This document shows, one piece after another, positions 37,600-47,448 of a DNA stretch of 64,000 bases. A model generated the notes under the pieces. It ran no database searches, had not been told where the DNA came from, and saw nothing but the letters and a program-made list of their open reading frames with translations. Each line of letters begins with the position of its first letter. Positions within the stretch are counted from its first letter, which is position 1. Both the position numbers and the translations under genes were made by a program. The DNA comes from Megascapheus bottae (lineage: Eukaryota; Chordata; Mammalia; Rodentia; Geomyidae), in contig JANJXV010000002.1 of NCBI GenBank assembly GCA_024803745.1, positions 40,817,757 to 40,881,756 on the forward strand, given 5' to 3'.

Positions 37600-37790
37600 C
37601 ATAATTACTATGGAAAATGCTTTATGTCTGTTATTAATGCTTATGATCCTTTCATGTGATGGTCGCTTTTTAACATGTACATGTTGGAAATGGAGCAATT
37701 GTAGTAAGAGGTCACATGACTTGCTCAAGTTCAAGTAACTAGTAATTGGAATAACTGCAATTCAAGTTCAGTTTGCCAATCTTCACATTA
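37600..37790 (-). repeat. MIR fragment, minus strand
   Basis: 'gaggtcacatgacttgctca' is in antisense MIR context, with 'actagtaattggaataact' and 'tgcaattcaagttcag' following in the expected order. Confidence 0.65.
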
Positions 37791-38867
37791 ATAGCTTCAT
37801 TAATCATAGCAGTTGATTATGGAAAATAAACTAAAAAAACAAAAATGCAATCAGTCCTTCATTTAGAATTTCTCTCATTCCATTTTCCTGTATCATATAT
37901 GTTCTGCACATTGTCTTTCCCAGAGACAGAAAGTTTTACTCTTTCTCTCTTGATGTACAAGATATTAGCACAAAGAATGGTTGGTAAATGGATTAGCAGC
38001 ATTTATTCTAACCTAGTGTCAACAGAATAGGGAGTTCAAAGAAATGATTAATTAATTCAGCGTTGTGCCAACCACCTACAGTAACACCAATTCAAATGCA
38101 TTTGTAACAGGTTACTTTTCCTTGACTAAACTATTATCACTTTATTTCAGCTGAGATTTGTGTCCAAAGAACACTTTGATCCCACTATTCTTTTAGAGAT
38201 GAAAGTTTCACAAGTAATGCTGTAGTTTACAAGGTCCTCATGTAATGCACATTGTTCTAAAGTATTAAACTAATGCATGGTGATGGTTTGCTTTCATGCT
38301 GGAAAATTCAACTTAGATCTGTGGGTTCTCCAAAATCCTGTTATAAACAAAGAGGGAAAAGTGAATTCAACGCATCTCATTTTTTTTCTCAGCCATTTGC
38401 TCCTAAGTTTTAAGAGACAAGTTTGCTTGATGTGTGTGTGTGTATGTGTGTGTAAATTTGTGCATTTTATTGTTTTCTACTAGTTATCTTGGATAGGGAA
38501 GAGAGCATGTCAAAATGACTTCTATGGACTTACGTGTTCTTTCTAATGTTGGTTGTTTAATGATGCAATATATATATATATGTATATATATATATATTAT
38601 CTTTTTAACATAGGCTCAAACCATGTACAAAGGATCCAGGCAAATATTATAAACATCCTGCCACTTCCAAACTTATAGTTAAAACTAATGGGAAGACTTT
38701 TTAAAAATCACCTTGATCACAGCAAAATTTCAGTTCTTCAGTAGTGAAATCAAGTAGAGTTGCCCTTCTTATCTAAAATAATTTTATCATGACTATAAAT
38801 GTGGACTAATAAAATGTTGTTACACATAAAAGTACATATATAAAAAGGAATGGAAAAGACTTTATCT
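37791..38867. other. single-copy DNA with short (TG)n and (TA)n runs
   Basis: A TG run lies at about 38429-38453 and a TA run at 38568-38600. A faint L2-like 3' end may lie near 37930-38020. No gene was recognised. Confidence 0.45.
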
Positions 38868-39062
38868 TGCCGTGCACAGGTGGTCAGTAATCCTAGCTAC
38901 TCAGGAGGCTGAGACCTGAAGATCGGAGTTCAAAGCCAGCCCAGGCAGGAAAGTCTGTGAAACTCTTAACTCCAGTTAACTACCTGAAAACCAGAAGTGA
39001 ATCTGTGACTCAACTAGTAGAGCACTAGCTTTGAGCTGAAGAGCTCAAGAACAGGACCAAAA
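38868..39062 (+). mobile_element. 7SL-head/Geo-tail SINE, 3' end altered
   Basis: The head ('gtaatcctagctactcagga'), linker and tail to 'gctgaagagctcaagaacag' are present. The final 'cccagagttcaagccccatgac' is missing and sequence changes to 'gaccaaaacctttttattc'. No TSD was found. Confidence 0.82.
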
Positions 39063-39211
39063 CCTTTTTATTCTATATTCCATTCTCCCTTTTTTCTCTC
39101 CATCCCCTCATCTTCCTCACTTTGTCTTTCTCCCTTCAGGTAACTGTATATTGTTCATCCCTCCACTGAGGTATGCAATATAGGAGATAGATTTACTCAA
39201 TCATAAAAATG

Positions 39212-39791
39212 GCTCAATAATTTCTTGGTGTTCAGTTCCAATTTGATGCCCTTGTGGTCTGAGAGAATGCAGGGAATTATTTCAGTGTTTCTGAATCTGC
39301 ACAGGTTTGCTTTATGCTCTAAAATGTGGTCTATTTGAGAAAATGTTCCACGTGCTGCTGAGAAAAATGTATATTCTGGTGTTGCTGGGTAGAATATTCT
39401 GCAGATGTCTATTAGGTCTAGTTGGTCTATACAATTGCTCAATTTTGAGTTTTCTCTGTTGAGCTTTTGCCTGATTGATCTATCCATAGGTGACAGTGGT
39501 GTGTTAAAGTCACCAACAATCACTGTGTTTGGATCTATGTGTAGTTTTAGTGTAAGTGAAGTTTGCTTGATGAAGTTGGGTGCTCCGGCATTAGTTTGTG
39601 TAGATAGTTAGGATAGTTATACCCTCCTGGAGGAGAGATCCCTTTAGTAGTATGTAATAATCTTCTTTGTCTCTTCTTACTAATTTTAGTTTGAAGTCAA
39701 TTTATTTTATCTGACATGAAGGTGGCAACACCAGCCTGTTTACTGGGGCCATTAACTTGGTAGATTTTATTCCTAGCTCAATAATTTCTTG
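39212..39791 (-). mobile_element. L1 ORF2 endonuclease fragment lacking a 3' end, with 16-bp TSD
   Basis: The TSD gctcaataatttcttg is exact at 39212-39227 and 39776-39791 and brackets about 550 bp of L1 ORF2. The minus-strand frame 39197-39523 encodes part of the endonuclease domain: a VGDFNTPLS catalytic motif near residue 3, GTFSQIDHI near residue 60 and the ILSDH motif near residue 86, all characteristic of L1 APE-type endonuclease. No reverse transcriptase, 3'UTR or poly-A is present, so the copy is truncated at both ends. It cannot move or code for a working protein. Confidence 0.9.
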
Positions 39792-40067
39792 AAGAACATA
39801 GTTTTGTTATTCATTTTCAGTTTTCTGTAGTATTTTACATGGCCTGATTATATAGTTGTAGATTGGCTCAGTGCTGGCAAGATTATGACAATAAATTAGC
39901 CAGTAAATAATATTAAAATTCTGTTTATACTTGCAGATGTTAACTATAACAAGAGAGCAGATAAATATTCTACTACTTCCAACCCAGAGGTCTAAAGGGA
40001 ATTAGGACCAGTTTAAAAATGGCATTATCAGGTTTTGATTAAACAGAGAAGCCAGATTCATATCTTT

Positions 40068-40460
40068 AAATCTTACTATAGTACTTAGAAGGCTGAGAAT
40101 AGAAAGGATCATGGTTCAAGGCCAGCCAGAGCAAGAAAGTTAATCAGACTTTTCTCTTTCTCAGTACATAGCTGGGTCATGGATCATGCCTCTTATCTCA
40201 ACTTACATGTCAAACTGAGACTGGCAAGATTGTGGTACCAAGTAAGACTAGGCAGACAAAGGCTGCAAGACTCTGTCTTTATTGAGGGAAGGTAAACACT
40301 GTGATTCCAGAAACATCAGGAATCCTAAAAGTGAAAACTCTGAGCTACACAAGAATCAAAACTATATCCAACATCAAAAGGGCTTGTGGATGGCATAGTA
40401 GTATTAGTCTAGCTTAGCAAATATGGGGCCCTTAATTCAAATTCCAGGACTGCCTTATAA
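40068..40460 (+). repeat. tripartite B1-B1-dID SINE, old
   Basis: First 7SL-like unit at about 40080-40155 ('gtacttagaaggctgagaat', 'catggttcaaggccagcc'). Second 7SL-like unit at about 40169-40280 ('agctgggtcatggatcatgc', 'aaactgagactgg', 'aagactctgtctttattg'). ID-like tail at 40388-40453 ('ggatggcatagtagtatt', then 'tagcaaatatggggccctta'). Diverged. Confidence 0.6.
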
Positions 40461-40606
40461 AATTTTAAGACTTTTGCCTTTTATAATGATAATATTTAAA
40501 AGATATAAACATAATATAGAACTAAACAAAACGCTTTATATAATTTATAAACCTGTTCTAAAAATATTTTTAGTTACTTATGTATGTATGTATTTATTTA
40601 TTTATT

Positions 40607-40841
40607 TATTGTTAGTTATGGGGATTGAACTCTGGGCCTGGGCGCTGTCCCTGATCTCTTCAGCTCAAGGTAACTAACTACTCTACTCCATGAGCCACAA
40701 CCCCACTTTCGGTTTTCTAGAGGTTAACTGGAGAAAAGAGTTTTATGGATTTCAGTGCCCAGGATGGCTTTCAACCCTGATCCTCTGATCTCACTCTCCT
40801 GAGTAGCTAGGATTACAGGTATGAGCCACTGCACCAAGCTG
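40607..40841 (-). mobile_element. 7SL-head/Geo-tail composite SINE, minus strand
   Basis: An (ATTT)n reverse tail at 40577-40608 precedes the antisense Geo tail ('ggcctgggcgctgtccctga') and the antisense 7SL head ending 'tgagccactgcaccaagct'. Confidence 0.88.
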
Positions 40842-40852
40842 ATTTTTATTTT

Positions 40853-41399
40853 ATTTATTTATTATTTTCATTAAAGAATTTATTAACATTGATTTTTACA
40901 TCATATTTCAAGTGACATGTTTAACAAACAAATATTCAAGGAGAGAATCTCTATATATAATCACTGGCACTTAGTTTTTAGAACATAATCAAAATCAGGC
41001 TAAGGGTTTGTATATCATAAATACATATTAACTTATGAAATAAAACATTATCTCTATTGAGTCATAGGTTTGTTTTTTTTTTTTGCCAGTCCTGGGCTTG
41101 AGCTCAGGGCCTGAGCACTGTCCTTGCACTTTCTCAAGGCTAGAGCTCTACCACTTGAGCCTCAGTACCACTTCCAGCTTTTTTTTTTTATATATGTGGT
41201 ACCGAGGAATTGAACCCGGGTCTTCATGCATACTAGGCAAGCACTCTACCACTAGGCCAAACTCCCGGCCCCTAAGTCATAGGTTTTTATATCTGTGTAA
41301 TTATGTTTATATTTCCAATACCATGTCCATAGCATTGGGTACGCAAATATTGAGTCCTCTCTCTTGTACTGTTTGGATCTAATAGCCACATATTAAGGA
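40853..41399 (-). other. L1 3'UTR of the near full-length copy
   Basis: AT-rich, with an A-rich end in sense orientation at 40853-40875. It is split by an IDL-Geo SINE at 41072-41274. It has no G-rich tract, unlike the 51470-51520 stretch of the plus-strand L1. Confidence 0.7.
41072..41274 (-). mobile_element. IDL-Geo SINE inside the L1 3'UTR, minus strand
   Basis: A T-run, antisense Geo monomer ('gccagtcctgggcttgagct') and antisense ID-like monomer ending 'aactcccggcccc' are present. The 12-bp TSD agtcataggttt is exact at 41060-41071 and 41275-41286, so it inserted after the L1. Confidence 0.93.
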
Positions 41400-41526
41400 T
41401 ACCATGAGCCTTTTGTTCCTTAGGTCTTGCTTGACTTGTCTCACCCAACATGATTCACTCTAGATTCATCCACTTCCCTGTGAAGGACATTATTTTATCT
41501 TGTCTGTGGGCTATGTAGAATTCCAT

Positions 41527-41574
<48 letters not shown>

Positions 41575-44500
41575 CCACATTTTCTGTATCCATTCATCTG
41601 CAGTAGGGCATCTGGGGTTTCCATCACCTGGCTATTCTGAATAGTGCAGAGATAAACATAGCTGAGCACTTGCTCCTTATCATATCTTGGGTTATGATGT
41701 TCAGGGTAGATGCCCAGAAGTGGTATGGCAGGATCGTAAGGAAGGTCAATTTTCAGTTCTTTAAGAAACCTCCACACTGTTTTCCAGAGTGTCTGAAATT
41801 ACTTACAGTCCCACCAGCAGTGTAGTAGGGTTCCTTTTTCTCCACAACCCCGCCAACAACTGTGACTGTCTGAGTTCAAAATCTTGGCCATTCTTGTTGG
41901 GGTAAGGTGGTATCTTACGGTTGTTTTTATTTGCATTTCCTTTATGACCATGGATGATGAACATTTTCTCATATGCTTTTCTGCCATTTTAATCTCTTCT
42001 TCTGATAAGTCTCCCTTTAGCTCCCTTGCCCATTTAGTGAATGGTTTGTTGGGTTTGGGGGGATTAATTTCTTGAGTTCCCTGTAGATACTGGATATTAA
42101 GCATTTGTCTGATGTATTATTGGTAAATACCTTTTCCCAGTTGGTTGGCTGTCTTTCTACTTTAGTAGCTATGCTTTTATCTGTGCAGAAACTTTTTTAT
42201 TTTTAGGTAGTCCCATTTATCGAGTCTCTTTCCAATTTGTTGTGACCCTGGGATTCTGTTCAGAAATCTTTTGCCTGTGCCTATGAGTTCCAATGTCTCT
42301 CCTACTCTATCATGAAGCAGTTTCATGGTTTCCGGTCTGACATTGAGGTCTTTAATCCACTTCTTTGGCTCCTTTGTCAAATACAAGTTGACTATATGTA
42401 TGTGCTTCTATTTCTGGGTCTTCTGTTCTGTTCCACTGATCTTCTGGTCTGTTTTTGTGTCAGTACCATGCGTTTTTTTTTTATTATGGCTCTATAGTAG
42501 AGCTTGAAGTCTGGTATTGTAATACCACCAGCATTGCTCTTTTTGCCTAGAATTGTTTTGGCTATTCTAGGTCTTTACTTGTTCCATATGAACCTTTGGA
42601 TTGTATCTTCTATTTCAGTAAAGAATGTCTTTGGGATTTTGATGGGATTTTGTATATCAATTTTGGCAGTATAGCCATTTTCACTATGTTGGTTCTCCCT
42701 AGCCATGAGCATGGGATGTCTTTCCATTTCCTAGTGTCCTCTTTAAGTTCTTTCGTTAGGCTTTTATACTTTTCATTAAATAATTCTTTTACATCTTTGG
42801 TTAAGTATATTCCTAAATATTTTATTCTTTTGGGGGCTATTGCGAATGGGATTATTTTCTTGATTTGGCCTTCTGTTTGTGTATTGGTGTACAAGAAGGC
42901 TACTGGTTTCTGAAGGTAAATTTTGTATCCTGCCACTTTGCTAAAGTAGTTTATTAAGTCTAGGAGTTTGGGAGCGGAGCTTGTTGGGTCACTCAAGTAG
43001 AGGATCTTCTCATCTGTGAATAGGGATAGTTTAATTTCTTCTTTCCCTATGTGGATCCCTTTGATGTCCTTTTCTTGCCTTATTGCTCTGGCTAAGGGTC
43101 CAACACTACATTAGAGAGAAGTGGAGAGAATGCATCCCTGTCTAGGTCCTGATTTTAAGGTAAATGGTTCCAGTTTTTCACCATTTAGTATAATGCTGGC
43201 TGTAGGTTTTTCATATATGGCTTTAATTATTTTAAGGAATGTACCTCTTATTCCTATTTTTTCTAGTGCTTTCAACATGAATGGATGTTGTATTTTGTCA
43301 AATGCCTTCTCTGTGTCCAGAGAAATTATCATTTGATTCTTATGCTTAGCACTATTGAAGTGATATATTACATCCAGTGATATGTTAATCCAGTGTTGCA
43401 TCTGTGGGATGAAGCCTACTTGATTGTAGTGTATACTTTTTAAAATTTGTTTCTGGATTCTGTTGGCTAATATTTTATTGAGAAGATTTGCATCTGTGTT
43501 CATTAGAGAAATAGGTCTGTAGTTTTCTTTTTTTTGTTGGGTCTTTCCCTGGTTTGGGGATGAGAGTAATATTAGCTTCATAAAATGAGTTTGGTATTTA
43601 TTTCTCAGAAGAGTTTCAAGAGTATAGGTGTTACTTCATCTTTAAACATCTTGTAGAATTCTGCAGTGAAACCATCTGGACCTGGGCTCTTTTTGGTTTG
43701 CATTTCCCTGATTGCTTTCACAATTTCATTGTAAGAGATTGGTTTGTTCAATTTGTTTACCTCTTCATTGTTCAGTGTGTGTAGCCTATATTTATTTTAA
43801 AAATCATCCATTTCTTTGAATGTAGGCCCTGGTAGTACTTATTCATTATGGACTGAATTTCTTGGGTATTAGTTGTGATTATTCCCGTGGGGTCTCTAAT
43901 CTTGTTTATTTGAGTCTCCCCTCTCCTTTTTTTTTTGATTAATCTTGCCAGGGGTCTGTTTATTTTGTTGACTCTTTCAAAGAACCAACTTTTTGATTTA
44001 TTAATTTTGTGTATGGTAGATCTAATTTCAATCTCTGATATTTCTGATTTTATTTTTGTTATTTCTGTCCTTCTAGTTGTTTTAGAATTGACTTTTTCTT
44101 GCTCCTGTAGGTGTTTCAGTTTCTTTTTTAGGTTGGTTACATTCTCTTCTTCTGTCTTTTTAATATGCACTCCTAGTGCAATAAATTTGCCCCTTAGAAC
44201 TGCCTTTGCTGTGTCCCATAAGTTCCTTTGTGATGTCTCTTGTCATTACATTCAAGGAAGTTTTGAATTTCTTTTCTGTTCTGATCTGTAACCCAGGAGT
44301 TGTTCAGAAGTGTGTTTTTCAGCTTCCAAGTGTTTGAATGTTTTTTGACTTTGACTGCATTGTTCAGAATTAGTCTGATTCCACTGTGGTCAGATAGAGC
44401 GTATGAGATTATATCAGTCTTCTTGTATCTGTTTAAGTTTTCTGTATGAACTATTATATGATCTATTTTGGAGTGTGTTCCATGTGCTGCTGAGCAAAAC

Positions 44501-45029
44501 GTAAAAAGTTTTGCCGTTGGGTGGGAAACTGTGTATATCTGTTAAGCCCAGCTGGGCTATGGTGTCATTTAAGTCGATGGTGTCTTTGCTTAACTTTTGT
44601 TGAGTTGACTTGTCATTTGGTGAGAGTGGCGTATTGAAGTCTCCCACTATGATTGTGTTCAAGTCTATCTTGTTCTGTAATTCTAAGAGAATTTGTTTGA
44701 CATATTTGGGTGCTCCCGTGTTGGGCAAGTAATGTTTATTACTGTAAAATTTGGGTATGGATTGTAGCCTTTACTAATATGTAGTGGCCATCTATATCTT
44801 TATGTACTGATTTTACTCCTGCTTTTTTGCATGGTGCATTGGAATGGAAATTTTGTTTTCATCCTTTCACTTGGAATTTGTTTCTGTCTTTGGCAGTGAG
44901 GTGGGTCTCTTGGAAGCAACATATGCATGGGTCGTGTTTCTTAATCCATTCTGCTACTCTGTGTCTTTTGATTGGATTGTTCAGCCCGTTCACATTTAGG
45001 GAAATTATGGAGAAGTGGTCAGTGTCCAT
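41400..45029 (-). pseudogene. L1 ORF2 (endonuclease-reverse transcriptase) pseudogene
   Basis: ORF2p nicks target DNA and reverse-transcribes L1 RNA at the nick (known family role). The probable start ATG is at 45029-45027, followed by the NVNGLNNPIKRH-type endonuclease start, QETHL at about 44896-44912, VGDFNTPLS at about 44622-44647 and the SDH motif at about 44383-44394. Reverse transcriptase follows: [20 protein letters not shown] and AFDKIQHPF in the open stretch 43111-43581. The active-site motif, normally FADD, reads FTDE at 43009-43020. The C-terminal Cys-rich region (CWRGCGEKG, HCWWD) lies near 41810-41860. In-frame stops in the endonuclease (after KFQVKG), a stop after the RT QGC block, several frameshifts, and a TA expansion at 41531-41567 break it. 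A stop also precedes the expected end (after WMNLE, near 41446). Confidence 0.93.
41531..41567. repeat. (TA)n microsatellite within L1 ORF2
   Basis: 37 bp of pure TA inside the codons normally spelling a YIYTMEYY-like motif. On the minus strand it now reads as an alternating Ile-Tyr run. Confidence 0.95.
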
Positions 45030-45188
45030 TGTCCTTATTTATTTTTACTTCTAAGTTTCTTTCTGTCTCTTTTTTCCCCTTTTGTGTTTAGTGAAATATA
45101 GGTAATTGCTTCTTGATGGGGGTTCTTGATGTTCTGCAATTTGTTCTTGATTAATTAATATGTTTTGTCATGCTGGTTTAGTATGCAT

Positions 45189-46118
45189 TTATTCATATAG
45201 CTTCTCTTTGGAGTGAAATATTCTTGTTTCTCCCTCAAATGTAAATTCTAGTTTTTCTGGATATATCATTCTGGGTTGGCAGTTGTTAGTCATCAGGACA
45301 TGAATGATGTTTTTCCAAGGTTATCTTGCATTTAGGGTTTGTGTGGAGAGGTCTACTGTAATTCTAATTTTTTTTTCCAATTGTAGTATTGCTCTTTGTT
45401 TTAGCAGCATTTAAGATCAATTCCTTGGTATTCGGGTCCGGTGTCTTTACTATGATGTGTCTAGAAGAGTTCCTTCTAGGATCTTGCCTGTTTGGGGTCC
45501 TGAAACCTTCAATAATGTTAGTATTTTCCCTTTTGAGGTTGGGGAAGTTCTCTGCTATTATTTTGGTGAATACGGATTGCATCCTCTGTCCTGGAATTCG
45601 GCCCCTTCATCAATCCCTATTATACAAAGATTAGATTTCTTAGCTGCATCTGCCAAGTCCTGGAGTTCTTTTTGGTGAATTCGATCTAATTTCTCCAGAC
45701 TGATGATTCTCTGTTCCAGCTCTTGCATTCTATCTTCAGTTCCTGATGTCCTATTCTCCATTTCAGTCAATCTATTGTTTAATGCATCCATTTTTGCTTG
45801 AATTGTGGACACTGAGATGCTCATGTCTGCTGAGAGGGTATTGAACTTTGCTTCCATTTCTCTTTTGAATTTGAGGAGCTCTTTGATAATTTCCTGCTTA
45901 TGTTCCTGGAATTATGTTCCTGCTTATGATTCCGCTTTAATTTCTTTGGTCATGTCCACAATCATCTCCTTGAATAGAGTAATATTTCGTGTCTCTTCAG
46001 GTGTCATTTCTTGGGATGGTGACATCTCTCTTGTCCCCTCGTTCTTGTTTAGTTTTGGGCTTTGTGTGGAACTTTGATCATTTTTATATGTTGTAATTCA
46101 TTGCGCTTTAGGAGGCAT
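45189..46118 (-). pseudogene. L1 ORF1 (RNA-binding coiled-coil protein) pseudogene
   Basis: ORF1p is the trimeric RNA-binding chaperone that coats L1 RNA. The probable start ATG is at 46118-46116 (MPPKAQ-), and the frame would run about 310 codons to the TAA at 45191-45189, the usual L1 ORF1 length. The middle (about 45600-45857) has a heptad-rich coiled coil (residues such as MDALNNRLTEMENR and MQELEQRIISLEKL). Next comes an RRM-like part with FRTPNRQDPRRNSSRHIIVK at about 45440-45510, and the C-terminal domain has QPRMIYPEKLEF near 45250. It is broken by in-frame stops at codon 7 (46100-46098), codon 65 (45926-45924) and codon 69 (45914-45912), and by frame changes near 45570 and at the A-run near 45370. 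A 27-bp tandem duplication (45891-45902 and 45918-45929 share ttcctgcttatg) carries one of the stops. Confidence 0.9.
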
Positions 46119-47042
46119 CAAGTACTGTTGTAGGTTCACTCTGTGGTCGGTAGGTGGCGGTCTTTGCTTGGCTTGGGACTGGTGGTTCTGGGAATCTGTG
46201 TATACTTGTGGTTCTCAGTCAGATTGGTTCCACCGCTGACTAGGTCAGAGATTGCAGCTTTTACAGGTGTTCAGCCTGTTCCCAAAGGCTGTGTGCTGCT
46301 GCACGACTAGCTCTCAGCCCAAGCAGTGATCCCACAGTGGGCCATAGGATGGAGATGTGCACTTCAGTCTCTAGCCAGCTCAACGGAGGACTAGTTTTCT
46401 TGCCCTGTTCCCAGGGGTGGGGTCCAGCCAGGGGCCTGGGGTTTGGGATTTTCTGGTAGCTCTCAGCTACATCCCTCTGAGTGGTTTCCGCTCAGTTCCC
46501 AGGGGCAGGGCCCAGCCAAGGAGGTGGGCTGCAAGGAGCAGCACCTTTCTAGCTCTCAGGGGTCTATCTCAGCCCCTGCTGATCTGTCCTTCAGTTCCCT
46601 GCTGTCTGTCAACCACTTTGGCAAAGAGTCTGTCTATGACTCCATGGGGGGCCCCTTGGTGCTGTCTTACTGGAGACTCCCAGCGGGAGGTTTAGGTTAG
46701 TCAGATGGTGGCTCCCAGTCTCCCGTGCACCCCCACCCACTGTTGGAAGGCGGGGTCTCAGAGCCCCTCAGTCTCTGCCCAGAGAGGGGGTAGATGGAAG
46801 CAGGGGCACCTCCGTCCCCTTTGCTGGGGTGCTGGTTCTTAGCACCCACCCACCTGTCAGTCTTCAGTCAATGTCCTGAGGGAAGGGGCTGTTGGGGGAT
46901 GGGACAGGATTCTGAGTTCCTTGTCCCCTGCACTTGCCAGTCTTTCTTGGGTGGGGTGGAGGGGTCTGAGTTAAGTTCTGTAGCTCACCATGAGCTCTGC
47001 TTTCCCAATGGGTTTGGGGAACCCACTGGGCTACTTACGGGG

Positions 47043-47414
47043 TTAGATATGACCTGCTCCGCGATGTTGGAGGGTTGTTCCCTTCCTCTCTGGTCTCCGC
47101 CGCTGTCTGTGCTGTCTGTGCCATCTGTGCCGGTTCCTGCATATGGATTCTGCTGCGTGCTGGTGTAGCTGGAGGTCCCGGGCTGGCGCCCTCCACTGTG
47201 GCTTTTGTGGCTTGGAGCCTGAGGCTAGGGCTGGGGGAGGGGTCCTTGTGTTTTGAATTCTTTGAGAAAGTTGGATGTAAGCTTTATCTGGATTTCTTTT
47301 CTGGTTTGAGTCCTTCTTCCTTGCTTCTTGAATTTGTTGTTGTGGATTTCTTAAGGTAGTTGGCTCCTGGGATTCCCTGATTCTCTCTTTTTGTGGGAGA
47401 GAGCTAGGCTGCAT
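47043..47414 (-). CDS. uncharacterised 123-codon sense ORF in L1 5'UTR
   Basis: This frame starts 24 bp inside the L1 5' end (ATG at 47414-47412) and stays open for 123 codons in the sense direction of the L1. The predicted product is very basic and Q/R-rich: it starts MQPSSLPQKERIRESQ, has a middle rich in Q, K and P, and an HR/RRR-rich end (RNRHRWHRQHRQRRRPERK). There is no transmembrane segment and I recognise no family. It overlaps no other sense ORF and lies about 900 bp upstream of ORF1. It is intact although ORF1 and ORF2 are broken, but GC-rich DNA stays open easily, so chance remains a fair explanation. Translation is not shown. Confidence 0.3.
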   Translation of the reverse strand: MQPSSLPQKERIRESQEPTTLRNPQQQIQEARKKDSNQKRNPDKAYIQLSQRIQNTRTPPPALASGSKPQKPQWRAPARDLQLHQHAAESICRNRHRWHRQHRQRRRPERKGTTLQHRGAGHI

Positions 47415-47429
47415 CCCTATTGTCTCAGC

Positions 47430-47437
47430 GCCATCTT
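47430..47437 (-). promoter_or_regulatory. YY1-like site at the L1 5' terminus
   Basis: Plus-strand GCCATCTT (minus-strand AAGATGGC) lies at the first bases of the L1. In human L1 a YY1 site with this core sits near +13 to +21 and sets the transcription start. Here it supports the reading that the 5' end is complete. Confidence 0.65.
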
Positions 47438-47448
47438 ATTTTTATTTT

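Larger units (their letters stand above)
40853..47437 (-). mobile_element. near full-length, inactive L1 retrotransposon, minus strand
   Basis: From high to low coordinates it holds a GC-rich 5'UTR (47437-46119), ORF1 (46118-45189), a spacer of about 160 bp, ORF2 (45029 to about 41400) and a 3'UTR to 40853. The likely TSD atttttatttt occurs at 40842-40852 and 47438-47448. Without the SINE at 41072-41274 and its duplicated target it is about 6.4 kb, normal for L1. Its 3'UTR lacks the C/G-rich tract of the shorter copies nearby, so it belongs to another subfamily. Stops and frameshifts in both ORFs and an altered RT active site make it dead. The 5' end reaches the AAGATGGCG start typical of complete L1s. 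Confidence 0.95.
46119..47437 (-). promoter_or_regulatory. L1 5'UTR/internal promoter region
   Basis: About 1.3 kb, the only clearly GC-rich part of the window, lying upstream of L1 ORF1. In known L1s this region holds an internal RNA polymerase II promoter. Several long open frames exist on both strands because stop codons are rare here, including a 123-codon sense frame at the 5' end. Whether the promoter is active cannot be judged. Confidence 0.8.

Noticed and set aside
39110..39145. Polypyrimidine tract followed by CAG/GT, resembling a splice acceptor
   Set aside because: No coding exon or donor pairing follows; such sites are frequent by chance in T/C-rich DNA.
41083..41382. 99-codon frame, and similar frames at 56605-56883 and 57659-57874
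   Set aside because: They read antisense through IDL-Geo SINEs and share SINE-derived peptides.
42312..47359. Many plus-strand open frames of 60-124 codons across the L1
   Set aside because: They are antisense shadows of L1 ORF1, ORF2 and the GC-rich 5'UTR. Only the ORF0-like one at 46794-47168 is mentioned as a weak finding.
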